Assembly: GCF_001011035.1 (NCBI RefSeq)
Contig: NZ_CP011492.1
Span: 4,615,516-4,679,515 of the forward strand
Origin: Streptomyces sp. CNQ-509
GTDB lineage: Bacteria > Actinomycetota > Actinomycetes > Streptomycetales > Streptomycetaceae
Direction: 5' to 3'
DNA: 64,000 nt
Within the stretch, counting starts at the first letter, position 1, and each line of letters starts with the position of its first letter. Under the pieces are notes generated by a model that was not told the origin of the DNA, made no database searches, and was given only the letters and a program-made list of their open reading frames with translations. A program made the translations under genes and the position numbers. Below, in pieces: positions 52,302 through 60,428 of this stretch.

Positions 52302-53569
52302 ACTGCCCGCACGCCGCCGGCTCCGCCGCCGCCCCGGCCGCCTCCGGGGCCCTCCCCGAACCGCTGGCCATCGACCCGCTCGTACGCGACCTCGCGGGCG
52401 AGACCGCGCTCCTGTGCGCCGCCGCCCCGCTCACCCGGATCGAACTGCTCGGCGCGCCCGCATGGACCGTCACGCGGCACGCGGAGGCCCGCCGACTGCT
52501 CACCGACGCGCGGCTGGTCAAGGACATCGGCGCCTGGCGGCTGTGGCAGACCGGCGAGGTGACGGCGGAGTGGCCGCTGATCGGGATGGTCAACCCGGGC
52601 CGGTCGATGTTCACGGTCGACGGCGCCGAGCACCGGCGGCTGCGGGCCAAGACGGCGCAGGCCATCACGCCGCGGCGGCTCGACGCGCTGCGGCCGGTGG
52701 TCGAGCGGGTGACGGCCGAACTGCTGGACTCCCTTGCGGCCGCGGCGGCCGGGGGCGACGGGGTGGTCGACCTCAAGGAGGTCTTCGCGCAGCCGCTGCC
52801 GATGCGGGTGGTGTGCGCGCTCATGGGCGTCGCGGAATCGGAGATACCGCGGCAGATGCGCCTGTGGAAAGCCTTCTTCTCCATGCTCACGCCGCAGGAG
52901 GAGCGGCTCGCGGTGATGGCGGAGCTCGACCGCGTGTTCACCGACATGGTGCGGCAGAAGACCGCGGAGCCCGCCGACGACCTCACGAGCGCGCTGATCC
53001 TCGCCGACGAGGGCGGCGAGCCGCTGACCGAGGAAGAGGTCGTCGGCAACCTGAAGTCCATGATCGCGGCCGGGCACGAGACCACGATCACGCTCCTCCT
53101 CACCACCGTGCGCGGACTGCTGAGCCACCCCGAGCAGCTCGCCCTGGTCCGCGAGGGCAAGGTGACGTGGGAGACGGCGATCGAGGAGGCACTGCGCTAC
53201 GACCCGCCCGTGACCCACCTGCTGATGCGGTTCGCGACGGAGGACATCGAGATCGCCGGCACGGTGATCGAGAAGGGCGAGGGCGTCGTCATCTCGTACC
53301 GCGCGATCGGGCGGGACGCCGGGCACCACGGGGCGGACGTGGACGCCTTCGACGTGACGCGGGCGACGCCGATCCGGCACATGACCTTCGGGCACGGGCC
53401 GCACATCTGCCCCGGCGCGGCGCTGTCGCGGCTGGAGGCGGCGGTGGCGCTGCCGGCGCTCTTCGCCCGCTTCCCGGAGCTGCGGGCGGCGGTGCCGCTG
53501 GGGGAGCTGCGCAACCTGCCGGTCCTGACGCAGAACGACCTGGAGTCCTTCCCGGTACGCCTCGGCTGA
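52298..53569 (+). CDS. Conservon cytochrome P450, canonical (CYP154-like)
   Basis: This 423-residue P450 has intact motifs: I-helix AAGHETTI, K-helix ExxR in EEALR (E297-R300), and heme loop FGHGPHICPG with C371. Such conservon partners (CYP154 group) hydroxylate small hydrophobic substrates in other strains; the substrate here is unknown. GTG 52298 overlaps the preceding P450 stop, closing a six-gene coupled unit. Confidence 0.92.
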   Translation: MNCPHAAGSAAAPAASGALPEPLAIDPLVRDLAGETALLCAAAPLTRIELLGAPAWTVTRHAEARRLLTDARLVKDIGAWRLWQTGEVTAEWPLIGMVNPGRSMFTVDGAEHRRLRAKTAQAITPRRLDALRPVVERVTAELLDSLAAAAAGGDGVVDLKEVFAQPLPMRVVCALMGVAESEIPRQMRLWKAFFSMLTPQEERLAVMAELDRVFTDMVRQKTAEPADDLTSALILADEGGEPLTEEEVVGNLKSMIAAGHETTITLLLTTVRGLLSHPEQLALVREGKVTWETAIEEALRYDPPVTHLLMRFATEDIEIAGTVIEKGEGVVISYRAIGRDAGHHGADVDAFDVTRATPIRHMTFGHGPHICPGAALSRLEAAVALPALFARFPELRAAVPLGELRNLPVLTQNDLESFPVRLG

Positions 53570-53576
53570 CGGCGGC

Positions 53577-53650
53577 CGGCGCGTGGCGGGGGCCGGCGCG
53601 TGGCGGCGGCGGGCGCGTGGCGGTGGGTGGTGCTTGGCGGTGGCTGACGC
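53577..53650 (+). repeat. Short tandem repeat after the conservon
   Basis: About four imperfect copies of ggcgcgtggcggngg follow the P450 stop codon. The rest of the 430-bp gap to 54000 is GC-rich with no supported gene; it must contain the phosphatase promoter but no boxes are clear. Confidence 0.6.
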
Positions 53651-54000
53651 CGGACGGCTGACAGATGGCGTCAGTTGTCCGGGGATTCCCAGGGTGTAGG
53701 GCGTGCACGGGGCGCGCGGGGCGCTGGGAGAGCCGGGGGCGTGCGCACGTCGCGCGCGCCGGAGCCGGGCGGTCCTCTACCCGTTCGGCTGTACCCTCTG
53801 CGTGCGGTCCGCCGGTCCGCTGCTCGTATGCCCGTCACACCCTGGCCGCAATGGCGCCCGAAACGCCACCTGTAACCCGCCTGGGCCCCGCCCGGTCGCC
53901 GTCCCGCCCGGGACGCGGAACCTTGAGGGACGACGGCAAGGGCCCGCGTGTCGGCCGCATGGGGAGGACAGCACTGGAAGGGCAGCGCAGGAGAGGGCAG

Positions 54001-55317
54001 GTGCAGCCGGTGCGGGAGGACGGCGCGCAGGGCGCGGGGCAGGACGAGGGCGGCCCGCGCGGGGGCCGCGCTTCGCACGGCGCGAAGAGCGGCTCGTACG
54101 CCGAGCGACGCGCCCCGTACGAGAAGGGGCGGGCCTACCGCGTGGGTAACAGTGCGCTGGACCAGATGGTCCGGTCCAGTCGTCCCGATGCCACCGGCGG
54201 TGAGCGGCGGGTCCGCTGGGTGCTGCGGTGGCTGCCGGCCGTGCTGATCGTCGTGGGAGCGGTGTTCTTCTGGTTCACGCCGGAGGGGCTGAGATCGTTG
54301 CCGGTCTTCGAGACCACCCCGCTGGTCGCCGCTGCGCTGCTCACTCTGCGCGGCACCGTCGCCGTCGCCGTCGCCGCCCTGGTGGTGAACGTCGTGCTCG
54401 AAATCCTCCACGGCACCGCCACGAGGACCCACGCACTCACCCATATGGTGTCGCAGGCCGTGCTCGGTGCCCTGGCGGTCGGCATCAACGTCCTCATCCA
54501 GCGCAACTACCGCCGGCTGACCTCCGCCCGCCATGTCGCCGTCGCCGCGCAGCGTGCCGTGCTGCCGAATCCGCCGGACGGCTTCGGCACGCTGCGGGTC
54601 GCGGCCCGCTACCAGGCCGCGGACGCCGACGCCCGGATCGGCGGCGACCTCTACGCCGTGCAGGAGGGCCCGTACGGCGTGCGCTGCATCGTCGGCGACG
54701 TACGCGGCAAGGGGCTGGAGGCGGTGGAGTCCGTGGCGGTCGTCATCGGCGCCTTCCGGGAGGCGGCCGAGGAGGAGGCGGGGCTCGCGGGAGTCGCGCG
54801 GCGGCTGGAACGCGCGCTGCAGCGCCAGGAGACGGGGCGCAGCGGCCTCGACCGGGTGGAGGGGTTCACGACCGCGGTGCTGGCGGAGGTCGACCGCGAG
54901 GGCGGCGCGCTGCGGCTGCTCAACCGCGGCCATCCGGCGCCCCTGCTGCTCGGGCCGGACGGCGCGGCGCGCACGCTGCACCCGCACGAGCACGCGCTGC
55001 CGCTGGGCATGGGCGACCTGGGTACGTGGCCGGACGAGCTGATGGAGGAGGAGTTCCCGCCGGGCGCGGCGCTCGTTCTCTTCACGGACGGCGTGACCGA
55101 GGCGCGGAACAAGGCGGGCGTCTTCTACGATCCGCTGACCCGGCTGGACGGCCGGCTGTTCGACGGGCCGCACGAACTGCTGGACACCCTCCTGGACGAC
55201 GTGACCCGTTATACGGGCGGAAGGATCGCGGACGACATGGCGCTGTTCGCCCTCGCGCGCTCCCGTACACCGTTCGCGGAGCCGCGGGACTCGCCCCCGG
55301 CCGCACACGCTCCGTAG
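54001..55317 (+). CDS. Membrane-bound PP2C (SpoIIE-type) phosphatase
   Basis: This 438-residue protein has a basic N-terminal region, about three transmembrane helices (between residues 75 and 165; VLIVVGAVFFWFTPEGL, TVAVAVAALVVNVVLEIL), and a C-terminal PP2C phosphatase domain with IGGDLYAV, VGDVRGKG and ADDMALFALAR. It likely dephosphorylates an anti-sigma antagonist in response to a membrane cue. Start GTG 54001 (AGGAGAGG ribosome site) is preferred; ATG 53959 is in frame. Confidence 0.88.
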   Translation: MQPVREDGAQGAGQDEGGPRGGRASHGAKSGSYAERRAPYEKGRAYRVGNSALDQMVRSSRPDATGGERRVRWVLRWLPAVLIVVGAVFFWFTPEGLRSLPVFETTPLVAAALLTLRGTVAVAVAALVVNVVLEILHGTATRTHALTHMVSQAVLGALAVGINVLIQRNYRRLTSARHVAVAAQRAVLPNPPDGFGTLRVAARYQAADADARIGGDLYAVQEGPYGVRCIVGDVRGKGLEAVESVAVVIGAFREAAEEEAGLAGVARRLERALQRQETGRSGLDRVEGFTTAVLAEVDREGGALRLLNRGHPAPLLLGPDGAARTLHPHEHALPLGMGDLGTWPDELMEEEFPPGAALVLFTDGVTEARNKAGVFYDPLTRLDGRLFDGPHELLDTLLDDVTRYTGGRIADDMALFALARSRTPFAEPRDSPPAAHAP

Positions 55318-55465
55318 CGGAACAGCGCCCCTCCGCATAACAACTGATGCACGATCAGCTAACGACCGGACCTCACTGCGCGTAATCAGGGCGTCAACTT
55401 GTCCGTTTCCGCTGGTGCATGCCCGGATCGTCCGCGGTGAAGCACAACTGAATAACGGGAACGAC

Positions 55466-55495
55466 TTGGAATCGAACGCCGTCGTCCGCTAGCGT
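55466..55495 (+). promoter_or_regulatory. Candidate promoter of the riboswitch-peptidase unit
   Basis: TTGGAA (55466-55471) and TAGCGT (55490-55495) are separated by 18 bp and lie about 50 bp before the riboswitch core. A moderate vegetative promoter. Confidence 0.45.
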
Positions 55496-55548
55496 GCGGT
55501 AACGCAGCGCGGTCGTCACTGCCGTCGCAAGAGGCGGCACCGTGCGCC

Positions 55549-55702
55549 GTCGCCGAATCCCGCACGAGTCACAACTGCAGCAACGGCAACACCTAGGGAA
55601 CCGGGGAACCACCACCTTGGGGTGAATCGGGCCAACTTCCGCGAGGAAGCGGCCCGTAGGAGACCTTCCTGCTCCGAACCCGTCAGCTAACCCGGTAGGC
55701 GA
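55549..55702 (+). promoter_or_regulatory. ydaO/yuaA c-di-AMP riboswitch
   Basis: The leader shows the class signatures: ccgaatcc, tagggaaccggggaaccacc, a ttggggtgaatc box, gtaggagaccttcctgctcc, and the final gaacccgtcagctaacccgg-taggc block. In Streptomyces this riboswitch precedes cell-wall hydrolases and shuts them off at high c-di-AMP. Boundaries are approximate. The downstream gene is an M23 peptidase, as expected. Confidence 0.9.
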
Positions 55703-55727
55703 GAAGGAAGGAAAGGAGTACGCCTTC

Positions 55728-56849
55728 GTGGCGTCCTACAGGTCTGGGCCTGGCTACGGCCATGGCTATGACGATTACGGCTACGACGGCTATGCGCCCG
55801 GCGGCCACGCCCCCGAGGGGTATGCGCCCACCGGTTACGCCGCCGAAGAGCCGGTCGACGAAGTCCTCCCCGAGGACGACCTTCCCTCCCGCGGCCGTCG
55901 GCGCCTTCCCCGGCAGCGCGGCGGCAGCATGGCGCGCAGCGGCGCCGTACTCGGCGTGGGTGTCTTCGCCGCCGTCGGCGCGGGCAGTATGGCCACGGCG
56001 CAGGAGAAGCCGCCGGTCGCGATATCCATGCCCGACCAGGTCGACACCGTGGCGAACCGGATAGGCGCCCAACTCCCCGACGCGGAGAGCCTGCCGGGCG
56101 TCGGCGACCTGATGCCGAGCGAGGAGGAGCCCGCTTCCGACTCGGTCGTCACCACGGCTCCGCTCACCCAGGTCAGCTACGCGAGCGACACCGACACCGC
56201 GAACCAGCCCGCCGACTCCGGCGAGGCGCTGCGGGCCCGCATCCTGGAGCAGGCCGAGCAGCAGCAGGCGGAGGCCGACGCCTCCGCCCGCGCGGCGGCC
56301 GAGGCCGAGGCCGCCAAGCAGGCGGCCGAGGAGGCCGCCGAGGCGAAGGCGGCGGAAGAGGAGCGCCAGCGCCGCCTGGAGGAGGAGCGCCGCCGCAAGG
56401 CGGAAGAGGAAGCCCGCCGCAAGGCGGAGGCGGAGCGCCTCGCGAAGCTCGCCGCCAGCTATGTCGCCCCGGTCGCGAACTACACGCTCACCTCGACGTT
56501 CGGCGAGTCCGGCGACATGTGGGCCGCGGGCCACACGGGCCAGGACTTCGCCGCCTCCACCGGCACCCCGGTCAAGGCGGTGCACGGCGGCACGATCACC
56601 GAGGCCGGCTGGGCCGGCTCGTACGGCTACCGCATCGTCCTCACGCTCGAGGACGGCACCGAAGTCTGGTACTGCCATCTGTCCTCCATCATCCAGTCCT
56701 CCGGCGAGGTGACGACCGCCGACGTCATCGGGCGCGTGGGCGCCACGGGCAACGTCACCGGCCCGCACCTGCACCTTGAGGTACGACCCGGCGGCGGGGA
56801 CGCAGTGGACCCCCTCGCCTGGCTGCGCAACAACGGCGCCCCGGTCTGA
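55728..56849 (+). CDS. M23-family cell-wall endopeptidase
   Basis: This 373-residue exported zinc peptidase has a Gly/Tyr-rich cytosolic start, one hydrophobic segment (about residues 70-92), then a charged coiled coil (about 165-240). A C-terminal M23 domain follows, with metal ligands in HTGQDF and HLHLEV. It cleaves peptidoglycan cross-bridges. GTG 55728 follows AAAGGAG. Expression is expected to fall when c-di-AMP is high, through the leader riboswitch. Confidence 0.92.
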   Translation: MASYRSGPGYGHGYDDYGYDGYAPGGHAPEGYAPTGYAAEEPVDEVLPEDDLPSRGRRRLPRQRGGSMARSGAVLGVGVFAAVGAGSMATAQEKPPVAISMPDQVDTVANRIGAQLPDAESLPGVGDLMPSEEEPASDSVVTTAPLTQVSYASDTDTANQPADSGEALRARILEQAEQQQAEADASARAAAEAEAAKQAAEEAAEAKAAEEERQRRLEEERRRKAEEEARRKAEAERLAKLAASYVAPVANYTLTSTFGESGDMWAAGHTGQDFAASTGTPVKAVHGGTITEAGWAGSYGYRIVLTLEDGTEVWYCHLSSIIQSSGEVTTADVIGRVGATGNVTGPHLHLEVRPGGGDAVDPLAWLRNNGAPV

Positions 56850-57052
56850 TCCACCCGGCGGGCCCAGCGCCCCGGCCCTCACGGCCGGGACGGCCACCCG
56901 CCGCACGGACCGCAAGCCCCCATAACCCCTCTCCCACGTCTCCGGCGTGCCCGAACGCAACTTCCCCCGTGGCGTCCGAGCACGCACCGAGACCGCCGGC
57001 GGCCCTGGTGGCCGACCCCCCGACACCAGGGCCGTCGGCACTTTCCCGGGAC

Positions 57053-57418
57053 CTACTCCCCGGGCCCGCAGAGGCAGAACGGATGCCCGGCGGGGTCGGC
57101 GAACACCGGGCAACTGCCCCCCGCCTCGGAGAGCCGCGTGGCCCCGAGCCGCAGCGCCAGCTCGCCGGCGGCGGTGGAGTCGTCGACGCCGAAGCAAATG
57201 TGCATCTGCTGGGGGTAGGTGCGGTCGAGATCGGGCCAGAGCGGCGGCCGGTAGCCTTCGACTTCCTCGAATGCCAGCCGTGGAAAGCTGTCTTCGTCCT
57301 TGGCGATCACCATCCAGTCCTCGCGGATGACCCGCATGCCGAGCAACTGCGTGTAGAAGTCGGCGAGCTGACGGGCGTCGGCGCAGTCGAGCACGATGTT
57401 CCTGACGTAGGCGTCCAT
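57053..57418 (-). CDS. VOC-superfamily (glyoxalase-like) protein
   Basis: This 121-residue protein has N-terminal DAYVRNIVLDCADARQLADFY and C-terminal CPVFADPAGHPFCLCGPGE, typical of a glyoxalase-like domain found in many actinomycetes. Substrate unknown. It does not overlap its neighbours and appears monocistronic. Confidence 0.85.
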   Translation of the reverse strand: MDAYVRNIVLDCADARQLADFYTQLLGMRVIREDWMVIAKDEDSFPRLAFEEVEGYRPPLWPDLDRTYPQQMHICFGVDDSTAAGELALRLGATRLSEAGGSCPVFADPAGHPFCLCGPGE

Positions 57419-57471
57419 GGCGGCAGCCTGCCACGCACGGCGGACATCGCGGGCAGACCAGCGGCGGCGAT

Positions 57472-58518
57472 TCAGGCAGCCGCGGTGGCAGAGGCAGTGA
57501 CCTCGGCAGCGGCGCTGGAGGCCCCGGCACTCGCTGCCGCACGGGCGGCAGCATCGGCAGGGTGGGATCCCCCGGCGGCGATCTCACCCAGGGCGGCGCG
57601 GATGGCGTGGAGCATCCGCTGGGGCCGCTCGAAGGCATCGGCCGCGGTGAACCGGAGCATGCGCCGGACCTCGGGACAGCGCCCCAGGTCGTTGAAGCGC
57701 TCGACGTCGGCCCGATGGGCGGCCCGGCCGCCGTGGAAGCCGTAGCCCTCGATCTCGACGACGAGCCCCGCCACCGGAAAGAAGAAGTCCACCCGTATCC
57801 GCCGCCCGTTGGGCGCGGTGAACGGCACTTGGCTGAGCGGCCGCAGCCCGGCGTCGTACATCCGCAACCGCGCGACGGTTTCGGCGGGCGAGCCGGAGCG
57901 AGGATCGACGAGCGCCAGCCGCTGCCGCGCCTGGACCACACCCCGCCGCTGCCCGATGCCGGCAAGGGCCTCGGAGACCGCATGCAGATCGGTCACCTGC
58001 TCGCGCCACCGCCGCGGCCACCCTCCGCCGGGCGCCAGGGGCCGCCGGGTCAGGGCGGACTCCACGGCCACGAGCGCGGCGTCCCGCTCGGCCGTACGCA
58101 GCAGGTCGACGAGGGTCCGCGACGCGTCGGTCACGCGCAGCCCGGCGACGCTGACGATCTCGTCGTCACTCAGGGCGGTCCGATGCAGCAGGCACCCCTC
58201 GGGCGCCCGCCCCCGCGACCGCACGTGGGTGAACTCGGGCCGCACGGCGAGGACTTCGACCCCGAGGAGATGAGCCGCGGCACTGTGGCTGACGACCAGC
58301 TCCGGCCGCCCGGCCTGCGCCACCCGCAACCGCAACCGCAGATCAGGAACCCGCCCCGGCTCCACCCACACCCCGGCCCGAACCTTCCGCCACCCCTCTT
58401 TCCGCAACCGCCGCACCAACACCCCGGACGACCACCCGGCCGCCAACGCCTCGGCACAAACCAACACCCCACCATTCGCCGCCGCCAACGCACCCAGCGA
58501 CCCAAGTTCCCCCGTCAT
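57472..58518 (-). CDS. AbiEi-like / DUF559-type protein
   Basis: This 348-residue protein has an N-terminal winged-helix region (about residues 1-90: GGVLVCAEALAAGWSSGVLVRRL), a middle domain as in type IV toxin-antitoxin AbiEi antitoxins (LRVTDASRTLVDLLRTAERDAALVAVESAL), and a C-terminal Vsr/DUF559-like nuclease fold (RIRVDFFFPVAGLVVEIEGYGFH). An Ala-rich low-complexity tail ends it. The cognate AbiEii toxin is not encoded adjacent. It may be a stand-alone nuclease or orphan antitoxin. Confidence 0.7.
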   Translation of the reverse strand: MTGELGSLGALAAANGGVLVCAEALAAGWSSGVLVRRLRKEGWRKVRAGVWVEPGRVPDLRLRLRVAQAGRPELVVSHSAAAHLLGVEVLAVRPEFTHVRSRGRAPEGCLLHRTALSDDEIVSVAGLRVTDASRTLVDLLRTAERDAALVAVESALTRRPLAPGGGWPRRWREQVTDLHAVSEALAGIGQRRGVVQARQRLALVDPRSGSPAETVARLRMYDAGLRPLSQVPFTAPNGRRIRVDFFFPVAGLVVEIEGYGFHGGRAAHRADVERFNDLGRCPEVRRMLRFTAADAFERPQRMLHAIRAALGEIAAGGSHPADAAARAAASAGASSAAAEVTASATAAA

Positions 58519-58595
58519 GCCCCCACCCTCTCCCGGATCCCCACCCTCCGCTTCCCCCTGTGGATAACTCCCGGACCATGGACCTTCGGGCAAGG

Positions 58596-58802
58596 TCAGA
58601 AGCGCTCGGCGAACTCTCCGGCCCGAACGCCCGCAACGAAGGCCCGCCACCCCGCGGCAGAGAACGCGAGGGCAGGTCCATCGGGATCCTTGCTGTCCCG
58701 CACGGGAACAACGCCCGAGGCGGCAACGACCGGCGCCCACTCGACACACCCGCCGCCATCACCGTTGCTGTAGCTGGACTTGACCCAGTGGATCGTGCTC
58801 AT
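58596..58802 (-). CDS. DUF397 protein
   Basis: This 68-residue standard-length DUF397 protein carries one copy of WVKSSYSNGDGGGCVEWA and VPVRDSKDPDGPALAFSAAGW. It overlaps the upstream XRE regulator gene by 4 bp. It is expected to antagonise that regulator, as in whiJ-like loci. Confidence 0.92.
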   Translation of the reverse strand: MSTIHWVKSSYSNGDGGGCVEWAPVVAASGVVPVRDSKDPDGPALAFSAAGWRAFVAGVRAGEFAERF

Positions 58803-59629
58803 GTCGAGAACGTCTCCTTTATCGACTGGATGAGCTCCGCAGAATCCTTGGGCGACAACGCGTACGCCCTGAGCAGATCGTAGGCGCGCCGACGCGCGTC
58901 GACCAGTTCCGGATCCTCCAGCAGTTGACCTGTCCCGATGCTCTCTTCATAGGCGACAAAGGTCCCGCGTTCCAGCGTGAACAGTGCTAACGAGCCACCC
59001 AGCAAGGCGTGTTCTCCGTGCACAAACGGAAGCACCTGCACCACCGTTGTCTCCGTGTGCGTCAACTTGTGCAGCCGGTCGAGTTGCTCGCCCATCACAC
59101 CAGGTCCTCCAACCGGACGACGCAGCACTGCTTCGTCCAGAACAGCCGAGAACTCGGGCGGTCGATCGGATGCCAGCAACGCCTGCCGTCCCATGCGGGC
59201 GGTAACCATCTCCTCGATCTGGTCGCCGGTGGCCCGGGGCTTCTGCGCCCGGAAAACAGCGCGTGCGTAATCCTCCGTCTGTACGATCCCAGGCACCAGG
59301 ACTCCCGCGTACTCGCCGATGGCGCGTGCCTGAGCCTCCAGCTCCATCCTTCGCCGGTACTTGTCCGGGTGCACCTCGTGTCTGGCGAGCGCGTAAAGCC
59401 TCTGGAAGATCCCATCCGTCCCGAAGGCCGCGTCCAGCGCCGCGGCCAGATCAGGCGGCGGCATGTAGGCGGCCACCTCAATCCGCGCCAGGTGGCTTCG
59501 GCTGTACTTCACGACCTCGGCCAGTCCTTCGAGACTCATGCCGGCGTGTTCGCGACAGCGGCGCATTTCGAAGCCGAAGAGGTGGCGTGCTGATCGGTCG
59601 GGGGTCAACTCGCGTGGTCGTTGTGCCAT
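58799..59629 (-). CDS. XRE-family regulator with DUF5753 domain
   Basis: This 276-residue protein has an N-terminal HTH (RCREHAGMSLEGLAEVVKYSRSHLARIE, about residues 22-75) and a DUF5753 domain (GVLVPGIVQTEDYARAVF, VLDEAVLRRPVGG). It is partner of the DUF397 protein and divergent from the RsbW-like ATPase at 59743, giving a second complete triad in this window. Confidence 0.92.
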   Translation of the reverse strand: MAQRPRELTPDRSARHLFGFEMRRCREHAGMSLEGLAEVVKYSRSHLARIEVAAYMPPPDLAAALDAAFGTDGIFQRLYALARHEVHPDKYRRRMELEAQARAIGEYAGVLVPGIVQTEDYARAVFRAQKPRATGDQIEEMVTARMGRQALLASDRPPEFSAVLDEAVLRRPVGGPGVMGEQLDRLHKLTHTETTVVQVLPFVHGEHALLGGSLALFTLERGTFVAYEESIGTGQLLEDPELVDARRRAYDLLRAYALSPKDSAELIQSIKETFST

Positions 59630-59742
59630 GGAGGTCCTCGTCTCTCAACGGTGGTCTTGGGACACCCATCCCCTTCAAACCCTACGCACGTTGGGCGACT
59701 GTAGAGATACGGAGAGCAACAATCAAAGGATCGTGACCGGAG

Positions 59743-60426
59743 ATGCACAAGACCGACCACCCCGATCGCACTGTCTGGGGCAAGTGCCTGGTGCGTAAGC
59801 GCTGGGAACTGGACTTCCCTGCCCACCCCGAGGAGGTTGTCGGCCTACGCCGCGTTCTCCGACGCCACCTGCGGCTCTGGGGCTTGCCACATGTGGTTCA
59901 CGCTGCTCAACTCTGCGTGACCGAACTTGTCACCAACGTCATCTGCCACGTGGGCACCGGCGTCCCGGTCACGCTCACGACCTCGATGCGGGACACCCGC
60001 CTTCGCCTCGAACTCCACGACCCCGGTACGAACTCAGTCCCGATTCTGGCCAAGCCAACCCCCGATGACGAAACCGGTCGGGGCCTACTCCTCGTCGCCG
60101 CCACGGCCGCCGACTGGGGTGTGGAACTCCGCGACGACGGCAAAACCACCTGGGTAGAACTGGCCACGGGCCTCGACTCCCCAACCGCCCACGCAGGTGG
60201 CGACCGCGTCACCGCCGCCGAGGCCCTCCTCATCCTCTACCGCCAACAACACCACCGCACCCTCCGTGCCAACTCTCCCCTGAGCGCGGCCATCCTCGAA
60301 GACGCCGCAACCCACCTCATCGCCGACGTCCTCCGCTGGCTGGAGACCCACGGCTGTGACCCGGACACGGCGTTGGCGCGGGCGGAGTCCTGCCTTGAGG
60401 ATGAAATCGCCACCACCTCACGCTGA
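59743..60426 (+). CDS. RsbW-like ATP-binding protein
   Basis: This 227-residue HATPase_c protein has an N box ELVTNVICHVG and a G box TGRGLLLVAATA. Beyond the kinase-like domain (about residues 20-145) a helical C-terminal extension (about 150-227) is present, longer than in the other copy. Divergent from the XRE/DUF397 pair. The ATG follows GGAG almost directly; the exact start is slightly uncertain. Confidence 0.88.
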   Translation: MHKTDHPDRTVWGKCLVRKRWELDFPAHPEEVVGLRRVLRRHLRLWGLPHVVHAAQLCVTELVTNVICHVGTGVPVTLTTSMRDTRLRLELHDPGTNSVPILAKPTPDDETGRGLLLVAATAADWGVELRDDGKTTWVELATGLDSPTAHAGGDRVTAAEALLILYRQQHHRTLRANSPLSAAILEDAATHLIADVLRWLETHGCDPDTALARAESCLEDEIATTSR

Positions 60427-60428
60427 CT

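Noticed and set aside
57472..58518. Complete AbiE type IV toxin-antitoxin system
   Set aside because: No AbiEii nucleotidyltransferase toxin gene is adjacent, and the C-terminus is nuclease-like.
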